A stretch of DNA of 33,310 bases from an uncultured Collinsella sp. (GTDB taxonomy: Bacteria > Actinomycetota > Coriobacteriia > Coriobacteriales > Coriobacteriaceae), in assembly GCA_958433005.1 (NCBI GenBank), contig CAUAWV010000025.1, forward strand, positions 1 through 33,310, given 5' to 3'. This document shows, in pieces, positions 23,199 through 30,052 of the stretch (the stretch's first letter is position 1; the number at the start of each line of letters is the position of its first letter). The position numbers and the translations under genes were made by a program. Under the pieces are notes generated by a model, which ran no database searches, had not been told where the DNA came from, and worked only from the letters and a program-made list of their open reading frames with translations.

Positions 23199-24176
23199 AT
23201 GCCAAGTGCTCAGGAGCTACAACAGCAATTTGGTGGGTATCGGGGCGCCATGCCCCGTCCATCAGATTTCGATCTCTTTTGGAAGGACCGCATGGCCGAG
23301 GCCGACGCGGTCGGGCTTGACTATGCGATCGAGACGGCATCGGTCACAGATGCCGTGACCTGCCAGCTTTTCGACCTCTGGTATACCGGCATGTGTGGCG
23401 CTCGCCTGCATGCCAAGTACCTTAAACCCGTCTCGGACGAGCCCGTGCCATTGGTACTTCAGTTCCATGGGTATCCGGGTGCAAGCCGCAGCTGGTTTGA
23501 GCAGGCGTCGTTTGCGGGCATGGGCATGGCACTCATCGCCCTCGACTGCCCCGGCCAAGGAGGTCCCTCCGAGGACATTGGTGGATTTGAGGGCACAACG
23601 GTCGCGGGCCATATCGTCGCCGGTATCGACGGCGATCCGGCCAACCTCTACTATGTCCGCTTGCACCAAGATATTCGCATCCTGTGCCGCATCGTTCGCG
23701 AGCTCGAGGGCATCGATCTTGCCCGTGTGTTTGTGAACGGCGCGTCGCAGGGCGGCGGTTTGGGCATTGCGACCTGTGCACTTAACAGCGAGCTTATCAA
23801 TCGCGCCGCCATCCTCTATCCCTTCCTGTCGGATTTCCGCCTGGTCTGGGATTTGGATGCCGACGACATTGCCTACGAGGGCCTGCGCTATTGGTCTCGC
23901 TGGTTTGACGAGGACTCGACTCGTATCGACGAAGCCTATGCCAAGCTGGCGTACTTCGATTCCAAGAACTTTGCCCCTATGGTCAAATGCCCCGTGCTGT
24001 TTGGCACCGGCACAGCCGATACCGTCTGTCCGCCAGCGACGCAGTTTGCGGTCTATAACAACCTGACCTGTGAAAAGCGTCATGAGTTCTTTGAAGGCTT
24101 TGGCCACGAGGAGATTCAGGATTTTGACGATCTGATCATTCCGTTTTTCTGCAAGGGAGGGGAGGCTCATGTCTAA
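23199..24176 (+). CDS. CE7-family acetyl esterase, probable sialic-acid O-acetylesterase
   Basis: The product (325 aa) is an alpha/beta hydrolase of the acetyl-xylan esterase / cephalosporin-C deacetylase family (CE7), which is typically 315-325 aa and hexameric. The catalytic triad is visible: Ser183 in GASQGG, Asp274 in GTADTVCPP and His303 in GFGHEE. The oxyanion Tyr92 is in HGYPGA and the family GQGG loop at 119-122. There is no signal peptide, so it acts in the cytosol. Its place between a sialic-acid transporter and nan genes suggests that it removes O-acetyl groups from imported sialic acids, as reported (from memory) for a pneumococcal homologue in a nan locus. ATG 23199 lacks an ideally spaced Shine-Dalgarno (GAAAGG, 15 bases upstream). 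Confidence 0.85.
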   Translation: MPSAQELQQQFGGYRGAMPRPSDFDLFWKDRMAEADAVGLDYAIETASVTDAVTCQLFDLWYTGMCGARLHAKYLKPVSDEPVPLVLQFHGYPGASRSWFEQASFAGMGMALIALDCPGQGGPSEDIGGFEGTTVAGHIVAGIDGDPANLYYVRLHQDIRILCRIVRELEGIDLARVFVNGASQGGGLGIATCALNSELINRAAILYPFLSDFRLVWDLDADDIAYEGLRYWSRWFDEDSTRIDEAYAKLAYFDSKNFAPMVKCPVLFGTGTADTVCPPATQFAVYNNLTCEKRHEFFEGFGHEEIQDFDDLIIPFFCKGGEAHV

Positions 24177-25020
24177 GTGCGAGAGCAATGTCAATGAGCT
24201 GATTGTCTCCGACCTTGTGGGGATTCCCGGAACGGTCTCGTCAAGGCTCGCTGATTTCCGGGATTGGCGCGGTGATGCTTCTGCGGATGTTTCCGAATTA
24301 GAGATAGCCGCTTCGGACCTTGAGGTTTGCGGGCCGAGTATTACGGCGATCGATTTCGCCAATCCGTATGCCCGCTACTCCGAGGTTTCCTTTGAGCTTG
24401 GTGGCGATGTAGTCCACGCACGTTTGATCGAGCCTGCCGGTCGCGCCCGAGCATCCGAGCTTGTGCCGCTATGTCTGATGTTTCACGACATCGACCGACC
24501 CGTGCGGGGATGGCATCACATGACGAGGTTTGCGGCCATGGGATATGCCGTGCTTGCGCTGGACGATGAGGCGATTGGATCCAGCGAGCTGCAGCAGGGG
24601 ATTGCCTCTCCTGCTTTTGTCAAGCGCGTCCGTTGGGGTTGCGCGATGGCGAAGGTGGCGCGCAATCTTGATGGCGTGGACCCCGACCGCATCTTTGCAT
24701 GGGGCGAGGGCCTTGGCGGCGGAGTCGCGCTGGCGGTTTCTGCTCTGGACGAGCGGGGCCTCGCCTGCACGGCGGTTGCCAATCCAATTCCCGGTGGCCT
24801 CGAGACGTTGTCGTCTCGGGTGCGTGGATCGGTGCTCATGGGCACATCGCTCATGGATGCCGTGAGTGATCCCAAGGGCCAGTTTGCCGTATTCAACGGT
24901 CTTGAGTGTGACCGGAGGCATATCATCTATGCCAAATACGCTCATGAGCGCATCAACGCGTTCGAAAACGAAGTCATCGACTTTTTTAACCAAACGTTCT
25001 ACCCGTGTTCTTTGGCCTAG
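24169..25020 (+). CDS. degenerate CE7-like alpha/beta hydrolase lacking the nucleophile (pseudo-esterase)
   Basis: The product (283 aa) looks like a diverged paralogue of the preceding esterase. Matching segments are VPLCLMFHD (versus VPLVLQFHG), the GMG-like AAMGYAVLALDD, LDGVDPDRIFAWGEGLGGG (versus LEGIDLARVFVNGASQGGG), and GQFAVFNGLECDRRH (versus TQFAVYNNLTCEKRH). Asp230 and His259 align with the catalytic Asp and His, but the nucleophile position is Gly181 and the oxyanion Tyr is lost. The region between nucleophile and Asp is about 40 residues shorter. It is an intact frame overlapping the esterase gene by 8 bases. A catalytically inactive partner or binding subunit is inferred; an unrecognised activity cannot be excluded. 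Confidence 0.75.
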   Translation: MSKCESNVNELIVSDLVGIPGTVSSRLADFRDWRGDASADVSELEIAASDLEVCGPSITAIDFANPYARYSEVSFELGGDVVHARLIEPAGRARASELVPLCLMFHDIDRPVRGWHHMTRFAAMGYAVLALDDEAIGSSELQQGIASPAFVKRVRWGCAMAKVARNLDGVDPDRIFAWGEGLGGGVALAVSALDERGLACTAVANPIPGGLETLSSRVRGSVLMGTSLMDAVSDPKGQFAVFNGLECDRRHIIYAKYAHERINAFENEVIDFFNQTFYPCSLA

Positions 25021-25088
25021 ACGGCCTGGACACTGCCAACAAGAGTGGGTGGCATAGGGCCGCCCGCCAGACAACTAAGGAGATTCTT

Positions 25089-26009
25089 GTGGCAACTCAG
25101 AAATTCACCGGCGTTATCCCTCCCGTCGTTGTTCCCGATACCGAAGACCACCAGCTCGACGTTGCCTCCTTTGAGCGCAGCATCAACCGCATGATCGATG
25201 CCGGCGTCGATGGCCTGTTCTTCCTGGGCTCTTCGGGCGAGGTCGTTTTCTCCACCGATGAGCGTCGTCGCCAGATCATCGCCGAGGCCGTTCGTATCGT
25301 CGACCACCGCGTGCCCGTCCTGGTCGGCATCATCGATACCGAGACCGAGCGCATGATCGAGCACGGTAAGGTCGCTCAGGAGCTGGGCGCCGATGCGCTT
25401 GTCGCCACCTGCCCGTTCTATGCCCTGCAGGGCATGACCGAGGTCGAGGAGCACTTCCGCATCCTGCACGAGGAGCTCGACCTGCCCATCTTTGCCTATG
25501 ACATTCCCGTCTGCGTTCACACCAAGCTCCCCTGGAAGCTCCTTGCCAAGCTCGGCGCCGAGGGCGTCCTTGCTGGCGTCAAGGATTCCTCGGGTGATGA
25601 CATCTCGTTCCGCTATCTCGTTCAGGAGAACGAGAAGAACGGCCATCCGATGAGCATCCTCACCGGTCACGAGGTTGTTGTCGACGGCGCTTACCTCGGT
25701 GGCGCCGACGGTTCTGTCCCGGGCCTTGCCAACGTTGAGCCCGAGGGCTACGTGCGCCAGTGGAAGGCCGCTCAGGCCGGCGACTGGGCTACCGTCAAGG
25801 CCGAGCAGGATCGCCTCAATGAGATTTCGCACATCTGGGACGTCACCTCGGGCGTCCAGGGCTATGCCGGTGGCGTCGGCGCCTTCAAGACCGCTATGAA
25901 CCTCATGGGCATCTTCGACAGCCCGACCATGCCGCGCCCGGTGAAGGCCATGACCGGCGAGAACGTCGAGGCGATTAGGAAGGTCCTTCAGGACAACGGT
26001 CTCCTGTAA
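25089..26009 (+). CDS. nanA: NanA/DapA-family aldolase, probable N-acetylneuraminate lyase
   Basis: The product (306 aa) is a class I aldolase of the dihydrodipicolinate synthase / N-acetylneuraminate lyase superfamily, probably splitting sialic acid into ManNAc and pyruvate. The carboxylate-binding loop GSSGE is at 47-51, the catalytic Tyr137 lies in AYDIP and the Schiff-base Lys165 in GVKDSSG, the same numbers as in E. coli NanA. The sugar-chain contacts of E. coli NanA (Asp191, Glu192, Ser208) are not conserved here (Glu195, Val196, Gly212 by my alignment), so the substrate assignment rests mainly on the nanE neighbourhood. The start is GTG at 25089 with AAGGAG 6 bases upstream. A large hairpin follows the stop. 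Confidence 0.8.
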   Translation: MATQKFTGVIPPVVVPDTEDHQLDVASFERSINRMIDAGVDGLFFLGSSGEVVFSTDERRRQIIAEAVRIVDHRVPVLVGIIDTETERMIEHGKVAQELGADALVATCPFYALQGMTEVEEHFRILHEELDLPIFAYDIPVCVHTKLPWKLLAKLGAEGVLAGVKDSSGDDISFRYLVQENEKNGHPMSILTGHEVVVDGAYLGGADGSVPGLANVEPEGYVRQWKAAQAGDWATVKAEQDRLNEISHIWDVTSGVQGYAGGVGAFKTAMNLMGIFDSPTMPRPVKAMTGENVEAIRKVLQDNGLL

Positions 26010-26012
26010 AGC

Positions 26013-26106
26013 TTCCCAGGCACCCGACCTCGCCGTTCAACCGTGTGGCCATGACCCATTAGGTCAATGGCCACACGGTTTCTCGGCGATCTCGGACACC
26101 TGGAAA
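26013..26106. repeat. 94-base imperfect palindrome with terminator-like core between nanA and nanK
   Basis: The core is a perfect 14-base-pair stem (AACCGTGTGGCCAT at 26039-26052, ATGGCCACACGGTT at 26067-26080) extended inward by GACC/GGTC and followed by TTTCTC. Outside it, TCGCCG pairs with CGGCGA, CCGA with TCGG, and CCAGG (26016-26020) with CCTGG (26099-26103). It begins just after the nanA stop. The core alone could terminate transcription; the extended symmetry suggests a larger folded element. Confidence 0.65.
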
Positions 26107-26180
26107 ACCTTTACTGCGCTGTGACGGCTAGCCTGACGGCGCATTTCCTGTAGTTGTTTTTATCTCCGAAGGAGAGCGAC

Positions 26181-27146
26181 ATGGAGAACAAGTACGTCTG
26201 CTCTGTCGATATCGGCGGAACTAAAATTGCGACTGCCATCATGGAGTACCCGGCTGACGGTAGTGTGCCCCATCCCGTTTTTGAGGCCGAGGTTCCTACC
26301 GAGGCCCAGGAGGGCGGCGAGGCCGTCTTCCAGCGTATCGAGGCGTCTATCAAGGCCGCTCTTGAGGCGAATCCCGATGTCGAGGTTCTCGGTGTCGGTA
26401 TCGGTGCCGCAGGCGTCGTCGATCCCAAGACGGGCGCCATTGCTTATGCCAATGAGATCATGCCCGGCTGGTCCGGCGTTCAGTTGGGGCCGCGTCTGCG
26501 CGAGGACCTTGGTCTTCCCGTTGCCGTTGTGGGCGACGTGCAGGCTCATGCTCTGGGCGAGGCCCACTGGGGCGTCGGCAAGGGCAAGTTCTCCGTCTTG
26601 TGCCTGGGAATCGGTACGGGCATCGGTGGCGCATATGTCGAGAACGGCCGCGTGATGCAGGGCTTCCATGGTGCTGCCGGTCATATGGGCCACATCGAGT
26701 GCTCGGCTGCCGCCGGCATTCCCTGCGCCTGCGGGCGTTCCGGCCATCTTGAGTCTGTTGCTTCGGGCACCTCGATTGGCCGTATGTACGACGAACGCTT
26801 CGGTCGAGTTGACCCCAGCCGTCCTTCGGTCGGTCGCGACGTGAACGACCTGTGTCGTGCTGGCGACGCAAAGGCGACCGAGGTCATCCATGACGCCGGC
26901 TTTGCGCTGGGCGCCAGCTTGGGCTCGCTTGCCAATATTCTGGATCCAGAGGTCATCGTGCTTTCGGGCGGCGTAATTCATCAGGGTCCCGATTGGCGTT
27001 CGCAGACGTGGAAGGATTCGGTGCACGAGGGCTATGCCAGCCAGGCGCTCGACCCGCTTCGGGACACGCCGATCCTCATCGGTTCTCTGGAGGGCGATGC
27101 TCCGCTCATCGGCGCCGCCGAACACCTTCTTGCGTCGTTGAAGTAA
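26181..27146 (+). CDS. nanK: ROK-family sugar kinase, probable N-acetylmannosamine kinase
   Basis: The product (321 aa) is a cytosolic ROK kinase. The ATP-binding DIGGTK motif is at 10-15, the second phosphate motif GIGTGIGG is near 155, and the sugar- and zinc-binding region shows HMGHIECSAAAGIPCACGRSGHLE, where the usual final Cys of the zinc site is His. The length suits the glucokinase/NanK group, and there is no helix-turn-helix domain, so it is not a ROK repressor. Between nanA and nanE the expected job is phosphorylation of ManNAc to ManNAc-6-P; glucokinase or GlcNAc kinase activity is the alternative. I chose ATG at 26181 with GAAGGAG upstream; the frame is open to 26154. Confidence 0.82.
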   Translation: MENKYVCSVDIGGTKIATAIMEYPADGSVPHPVFEAEVPTEAQEGGEAVFQRIEASIKAALEANPDVEVLGVGIGAAGVVDPKTGAIAYANEIMPGWSGVQLGPRLREDLGLPVAVVGDVQAHALGEAHWGVGKGKFSVLCLGIGTGIGGAYVENGRVMQGFHGAAGHMGHIECSAAAGIPCACGRSGHLESVASGTSIGRMYDERFGRVDPSRPSVGRDVNDLCRAGDAKATEVIHDAGFALGASLGSLANILDPEVIVLSGGVIHQGPDWRSQTWKDSVHEGYASQALDPLRDTPILIGSLEGDAPLIGAAEHLLASLK

Positions 27147-27163
27147 ACATAACTACCAAGTGC

Positions 27164-27261
27164 GCCTTCTGAGGTGCCGCAGATTGACGTGAAAGAGGAG
27201 CGAAGCGTACTTCGGTACGCGAGCGACGGTTTGAACGTCAAGGTGCGGTGTCTCAGAAGGC
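27164..27261. repeat. nested inverted-repeat element between nanK and nanE
   Basis: Outer arms GCCTTCTGAG (27164-27173) and CTCAGAAGGC (27252-27261) are perfect. A second pair TTGACGT (27184-27190) and ACGTCAA (27235-27241) lies inside, joined to the outer pair by wobble-compatible bases. At the centre GCGTAC-TTCG-GTACGC (27205-27220) is a stem capped by a stable UUCG tetraloop. The whole 98 bases could fold as one long RNA arm. It ends 6 bases before the nanE ribosome binding site. It resembles a REP/BOX-type dispersed element, which I cannot test here. Confidence 0.6.
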
Positions 27262-27286
27262 TGTTTTGAGAAAGGTTGAGTCGAAC

Positions 27287-27973
27287 ATGACCGTTGATCC
27301 TTTGATCCAGTCCCTGAAGGGTAAGCTCGTCGTGAGCGTTCAGGCGTATATGGGCGAGCCGCTTCGTACGCCCGAGACCATGGCTCAAATGTCTCGCGCT
27401 TGCGAACTCGGCGGCGCCGCCGCCATTCGCTGCCAGGGCCTTGCCGACATTGCCGCCATTAAGGGTCGCTGTGAGGTTCCTGTTATTGGCCTATGGAAGG
27501 ATGGACACGAGGGCGTTTACATCACGCCGACGCTGCGTCACGCCCGCGCCTGCGTTGCTGCTGGTGCCGATATCGTGGCGATCGACGCCACCGATCGTCC
27601 GCGCCCCGATGGCAAGACGGTCGAGGATACCTTCCGTCCGCTGCACGAGGAGGGTGTGCTCCTGATGGCGGATTGTGCCACCATCGAGGACATTCGCCGT
27701 GCGGTTGATATGGGCTTCGACCTGGTATCTACCACGCTCTCTCACGGTGTCGCCGCCATCGACTGCACCATGGCCGATGGCCCCGACCTGCCGCTCCTGC
27801 GTCAGGCGACCGAGGAATTCCCCGGCCTTCCCATCATTTGCGAGGGTCGCGTGCATACGCCCGAGGAGGCTCGCGCCGCGATCGATGCTGGCGCCTGGGC
27901 CGTTGTCGTCGGCACCGCCATCACGCACCCCACGAGTATTACAAGTTGGTTCAAGGCTGCGCTTGAGGCGTAA
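27287..27973 (+). CDS. nanE: N-acetylmannosamine-6-phosphate 2-epimerase (NanE)
   Basis: NanE (228 aa) is a TIM-barrel enzyme that converts ManNAc-6-P to GlcNAc-6-P in the cytosol, linking sialic acid to amino-sugar metabolism. The family is recognisable from VPVIGLWK with the candidate catalytic Lys71, VYITPTL at 77-83, ADIVAIDATDRPRPDG at about 95-109, and the C-terminal phosphate loops ICEGRVHTPEEA and AVVVGTAITHP. The start ATG 27287 has GAGAAAGG about 11 bases upstream, a slightly long spacing placed just after the hairpin element. It is the last gene of the sialic-acid cluster and the strongest evidence for the pathway assignment. Confidence 0.93.
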   Translation: MTVDPLIQSLKGKLVVSVQAYMGEPLRTPETMAQMSRACELGGAAAIRCQGLADIAAIKGRCEVPVIGLWKDGHEGVYITPTLRHARACVAAGADIVAIDATDRPRPDGKTVEDTFRPLHEEGVLLMADCATIEDIRRAVDMGFDLVSTTLSHGVAAIDCTMADGPDLPLLRQATEEFPGLPIICEGRVHTPEEARAAIDAGAWAVVVGTAITHPTSITSWFKAALEA

Positions 27974-28000
27974 GACAGGCCTCGTATCCGCTCGGGGCGG

Positions 28001-28006
28001 TATACT
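28001..28006 (+). promoter_or_regulatory. candidate -10 box for rapZ
   Basis: TATACT matches five of six -10 positions and lies 28 bases after the nanE stop. No convincing -35 hexamer is seen. If used, the transcript would carry the following hairpin in its leader. Confidence 0.3.
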
Positions 28007-28024
28007 CAATAAAGGCAATTGACC

Positions 28025-28061
28025 GCGCGGGATCCGGGTTGCTGGGTCCCGCGCTTGTTTT
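28025..28061 (+). terminator. terminator between nanE and rapZ (possible rapZ leader attenuator)
   Basis: An 11-base-pair GC-rich stem with one wobble (arms 28025-28035 and 28044-28054) and an 8-base loop is followed by TTGTTTT. It closes the sialic-acid island. Its U-tract ends 2 bases before the GGGAGG ribosome binding site of rapZ, so it would also lie in any rapZ leader started at 28001. Confidence 0.75.
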
Positions 28062-28074
28062 CGGGAGGCAGCAC

Positions 28075-28995
28075 ATGCAAAAGGGAGATGCCATGGATGC
28101 GGCGGAGCGCTCGGAGCGCATCCCCGATATCGTCATCATCACCGGAATGTCCGGATCGGGCCGCACGCAGGCCATGCACGTGTTCGAGGACATGGGCTAT
28201 TTTTGCATCGATAACCTGCCTCCGCGTCTGATCGCCCAGCTTGCCGAGCTCGTCGGCATTAATACGGGCGTGGGCAGGCATCTCGCCGTCACCTGCGATT
28301 TGCGTAGCCAGGGCTTGTTCGATGAGCTGCTCGATGCGGTCGCCGCGCTCGAAGAGCGCGAGATGAGCTGCGACATCGTGTTCCTGGAGGCTTCTGACGA
28401 GGTACTGATTCGTCGCTACAGCGAAAATCGCCGCCGTCATCCCATTGCCAAGCCGGGGGAGACTACGGCCGATGCGATTCAGCGCGAGCGCCTGCAGCTG
28501 CAGGGTGTGCGCGATCGAGCCGATATGATTATCGACACGAGCCGCCTACGCACCTCTGCGCTGCGCAACAAATTGCGCATGGCGTTCTCCGAGTTGTCCG
28601 ACCAGCAGCTCATGGACGTTCACGTGTTCTCGTTTGGCTTTAAGCACGGTATGCCCGTCGAGGCGGACATTATGATTGACGTTCGCTTCCTGCCCAATCC
28701 GTTCTACGATCCCGAGATGCGCACCATGACCGGTCTCGATAAGAAAGTCTCCGACTTTGTTCTGGACCATCCCAAGACGCAGGAGTTCTGGAAGGCCTGG
28801 ACGCAGCTGCTCGATACGGTCATGCCCGGTTATATCGCGGAGGGTAAACCGCAGCTTTCTATCGCCATCGGCTGCACGGGCGGACAGCACCGTAGCGTCG
28901 CCATTGCCGAGGCCACGGCCCGTTACCTGGAAGGCGCCCAGTATCACGTGAGCATCTCCCACCGCGATCTGTCGCGCGCCAACACGAAGGCATAG
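28075..28995 (+). CDS. rapZ: RNase adapter RapZ / YvcJ-type nucleotide-binding protein
   Basis: The product (306 aa) is a RapZ/YvcJ-family protein, which in E. coli senses glucosamine-6-phosphate and steers RNA decay; its role in Actinobacteria is less defined. The P-loop reads GMSGSGRT at 24-31, with Arg in place of the usual Lys, a form I recall from other actinobacterial members. FEDMGYFCIDNLPP follows, and the C-terminal domain has the conserved FKHGMP, DVRFLPNP and IGCTGGQHRSV motifs. ATG 28075 has GGGAGG 6 bases upstream. A second ATG at 28093 with AAGGGAG is also possible. It is followed after 6 bases by whiA; the yvcK gene that often lies between them is missing. Confidence 0.93.
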   Translation: MQKGDAMDAAERSERIPDIVIITGMSGSGRTQAMHVFEDMGYFCIDNLPPRLIAQLAELVGINTGVGRHLAVTCDLRSQGLFDELLDAVAALEEREMSCDIVFLEASDEVLIRRYSENRRRHPIAKPGETTADAIQRERLQLQGVRDRADMIIDTSRLRTSALRNKLRMAFSELSDQQLMDVHVFSFGFKHGMPVEADIMIDVRFLPNPFYDPEMRTMTGLDKKVSDFVLDHPKTQEFWKAWTQLLDTVMPGYIAEGKPQLSIAIGCTGGQHRSVAIAEATARYLEGAQYHVSISHRDLSRANTKA

Positions 28996-29001
28996 GCTTG
29001 C

Positions 29002-29931
29002 ATGTCGTTTACCGCTGAGGTGCGCGACGAGCTTGCGCGCTGCGAACCCGAATGTGAATACTGCGACTTGTCGACACTTGCCGCCCTCACGCGCGTGAGT
29101 GGTACGCTCTCGCTTACCGGCTCTGGGCGGTATCGTTTGACAGTTGCGACTGAGACGGGAGCCGTCGCGCGCACGATGATCACGCTGACGCATCGCATCC
29201 TTAAGCTCAAAACGGAATTCACCGTTCGTAAATCGGTCTTGCATAAGGTCCGTAATTATCTCATTACCCTGCCCGATCAACCCGACCTGGACAAGGCTCT
29301 GGTGCTGCTGGGCATTCTAGACCGCAGGGGAGGGCTCGTCGCTGGTGTTCCCCGACACATCGTTGCCCGTCCCTGCTGCAGGCTTGCCTACATCCGCGGC
29401 GCGCTCATCGCGGGTGGCTTCGTGGCCGATCCACGCGGCGATTTTCATTTGGAGATCGCGGTGCAGGGCGAGCAATATGCTAAGGGGCTTTGCGACCTGT
29501 TGGGGCAGATTGGGGTCCATGCTCGTGTTAATGCACGGCGGGGGTCATATGCCGTGTACATTAAGAGCGCCGAGGAAATCGAGCATCTATTAAAGCTGAT
29601 TGGTGCCAAGCGCAGCGTTGCCGAGATTGAGGAGGCGCGCGCGGTCAAGTTGGTTAAGAACGATGTGAACCGTCGCGTGAACGCCGAGCTCGCCAACCAG
29701 ACCAGAAGCGCCGGTGCTGCCCAACATCAGCTTGCGCTTATCGATGAGCTCGAGCAGCGCGGCCTTCGCGATGCGCTTCCGGATGCCTTGGCGGTCTTTT
29801 GCGACCTGCGCGAGCGCTATCCCGATCTGTCGCTGCGTGATTTAGGGGAGATGGCTGACCCTCCCTTGTCGAAGTCGGCCCTCTACCATCGAGTTTTGAG
29901 GCTTGAAAAGCTCATTGAAGCAAACGGGTAG
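29002..29931 (+). CDS. whiA: DNA-binding protein WhiA
   Basis: WhiA (309 aa) is the conserved Gram-positive DNA-binding protein tied to sporulation or cell division and chromosome segregation. It combines an N-terminal degenerate LAGLIDADG homing-endonuclease-like fold with a C-terminal helix-turn-helix. Visible family segments are SFTAEVRDELAR at the N-terminus, CCRLAYIRGALIAGGFVADP near 125-145, NDVNRRVNAELAN near 220, and the helix-turn-helix region LSLRDLGEMADPPLSKSALYHRVLRLEKL at the end. ATG 29002 is 6 bases after rapZ and has only a weak AAGG upstream, so translational coupling is likely. Confidence 0.95.
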   Translation: MSFTAEVRDELARCEPECEYCDLSTLAALTRVSGTLSLTGSGRYRLTVATETGAVARTMITLTHRILKLKTEFTVRKSVLHKVRNYLITLPDQPDLDKALVLLGILDRRGGLVAGVPRHIVARPCCRLAYIRGALIAGGFVADPRGDFHLEIAVQGEQYAKGLCDLLGQIGVHARVNARRGSYAVYIKSAEEIEHLLKLIGAKRSVAEIEEARAVKLVKNDVNRRVNAELANQTRSAGAAQHQLALIDELEQRGLRDALPDALAVFCDLRERYPDLSLRDLGEMADPPLSKSALYHRVLRLEKLIEANG

Positions 29932-29976
29932 TTTAAAGTATCGACTTATACACGGATTTAGCTGCTATTTTATTCT

Positions 29977-29990
29977 TTAAAACGTTTTAA
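29977..29990. promoter_or_regulatory. 14-base perfect palindrome upstream of gap
   Basis: TTAAAACGTTTTAA is fully symmetric and lies 134 bases before the gap start in an AT-rich stretch. It resembles the CcpA/LacI-family operator shape (central CG with A/T-rich flanks) and differs from the cre consensus at two positions. The AAACGTTT core also occurs upstream of the sialic-acid operon. Confidence 0.5.
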
Positions 29991-30046
29991 CGTAAATTTG
30001 ATTTTCAATTTCGACTATTCTCGTGAAATTCAAGTCCAAAAAAAGG

Positions 30047-30052
30047 TATATT
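30047..30052 (+). promoter_or_regulatory. candidate -10 box of gap
   Basis: TATATT matches five of six -10 positions and would give a leader of about 65 bases. No clear -35 is present. TATTCT at 30016-30021 is an alternative, at a distance from the palindrome similar to the TATTCT before the transporter operon. Confidence 0.35.

Noticed and set aside
20926..23340. An 804-codon open frame on the minus strand opposite the transporter ATPase genes
   Set aside because: It mirrors highly biased GC-rich genes with clear ABC motifs on the plus strand, has an Asp/Gly/His/Leu-rich composition typical of antisense frames and no recognisable domain.
24169..25020. The second hydrolase gene as a decayed pseudogene
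   Set aside because: The frame is intact for 283 codons, overlaps its neighbour in an operon-like manner and keeps the Asp and His segments, so it looks maintained.
28093..28095. Second ATG of rapZ as the preferred start
   Set aside because: It also has a good Shine-Dalgarno, but the upstream ATG at 28075 has an equally good one and was kept; the choice is uncertain.
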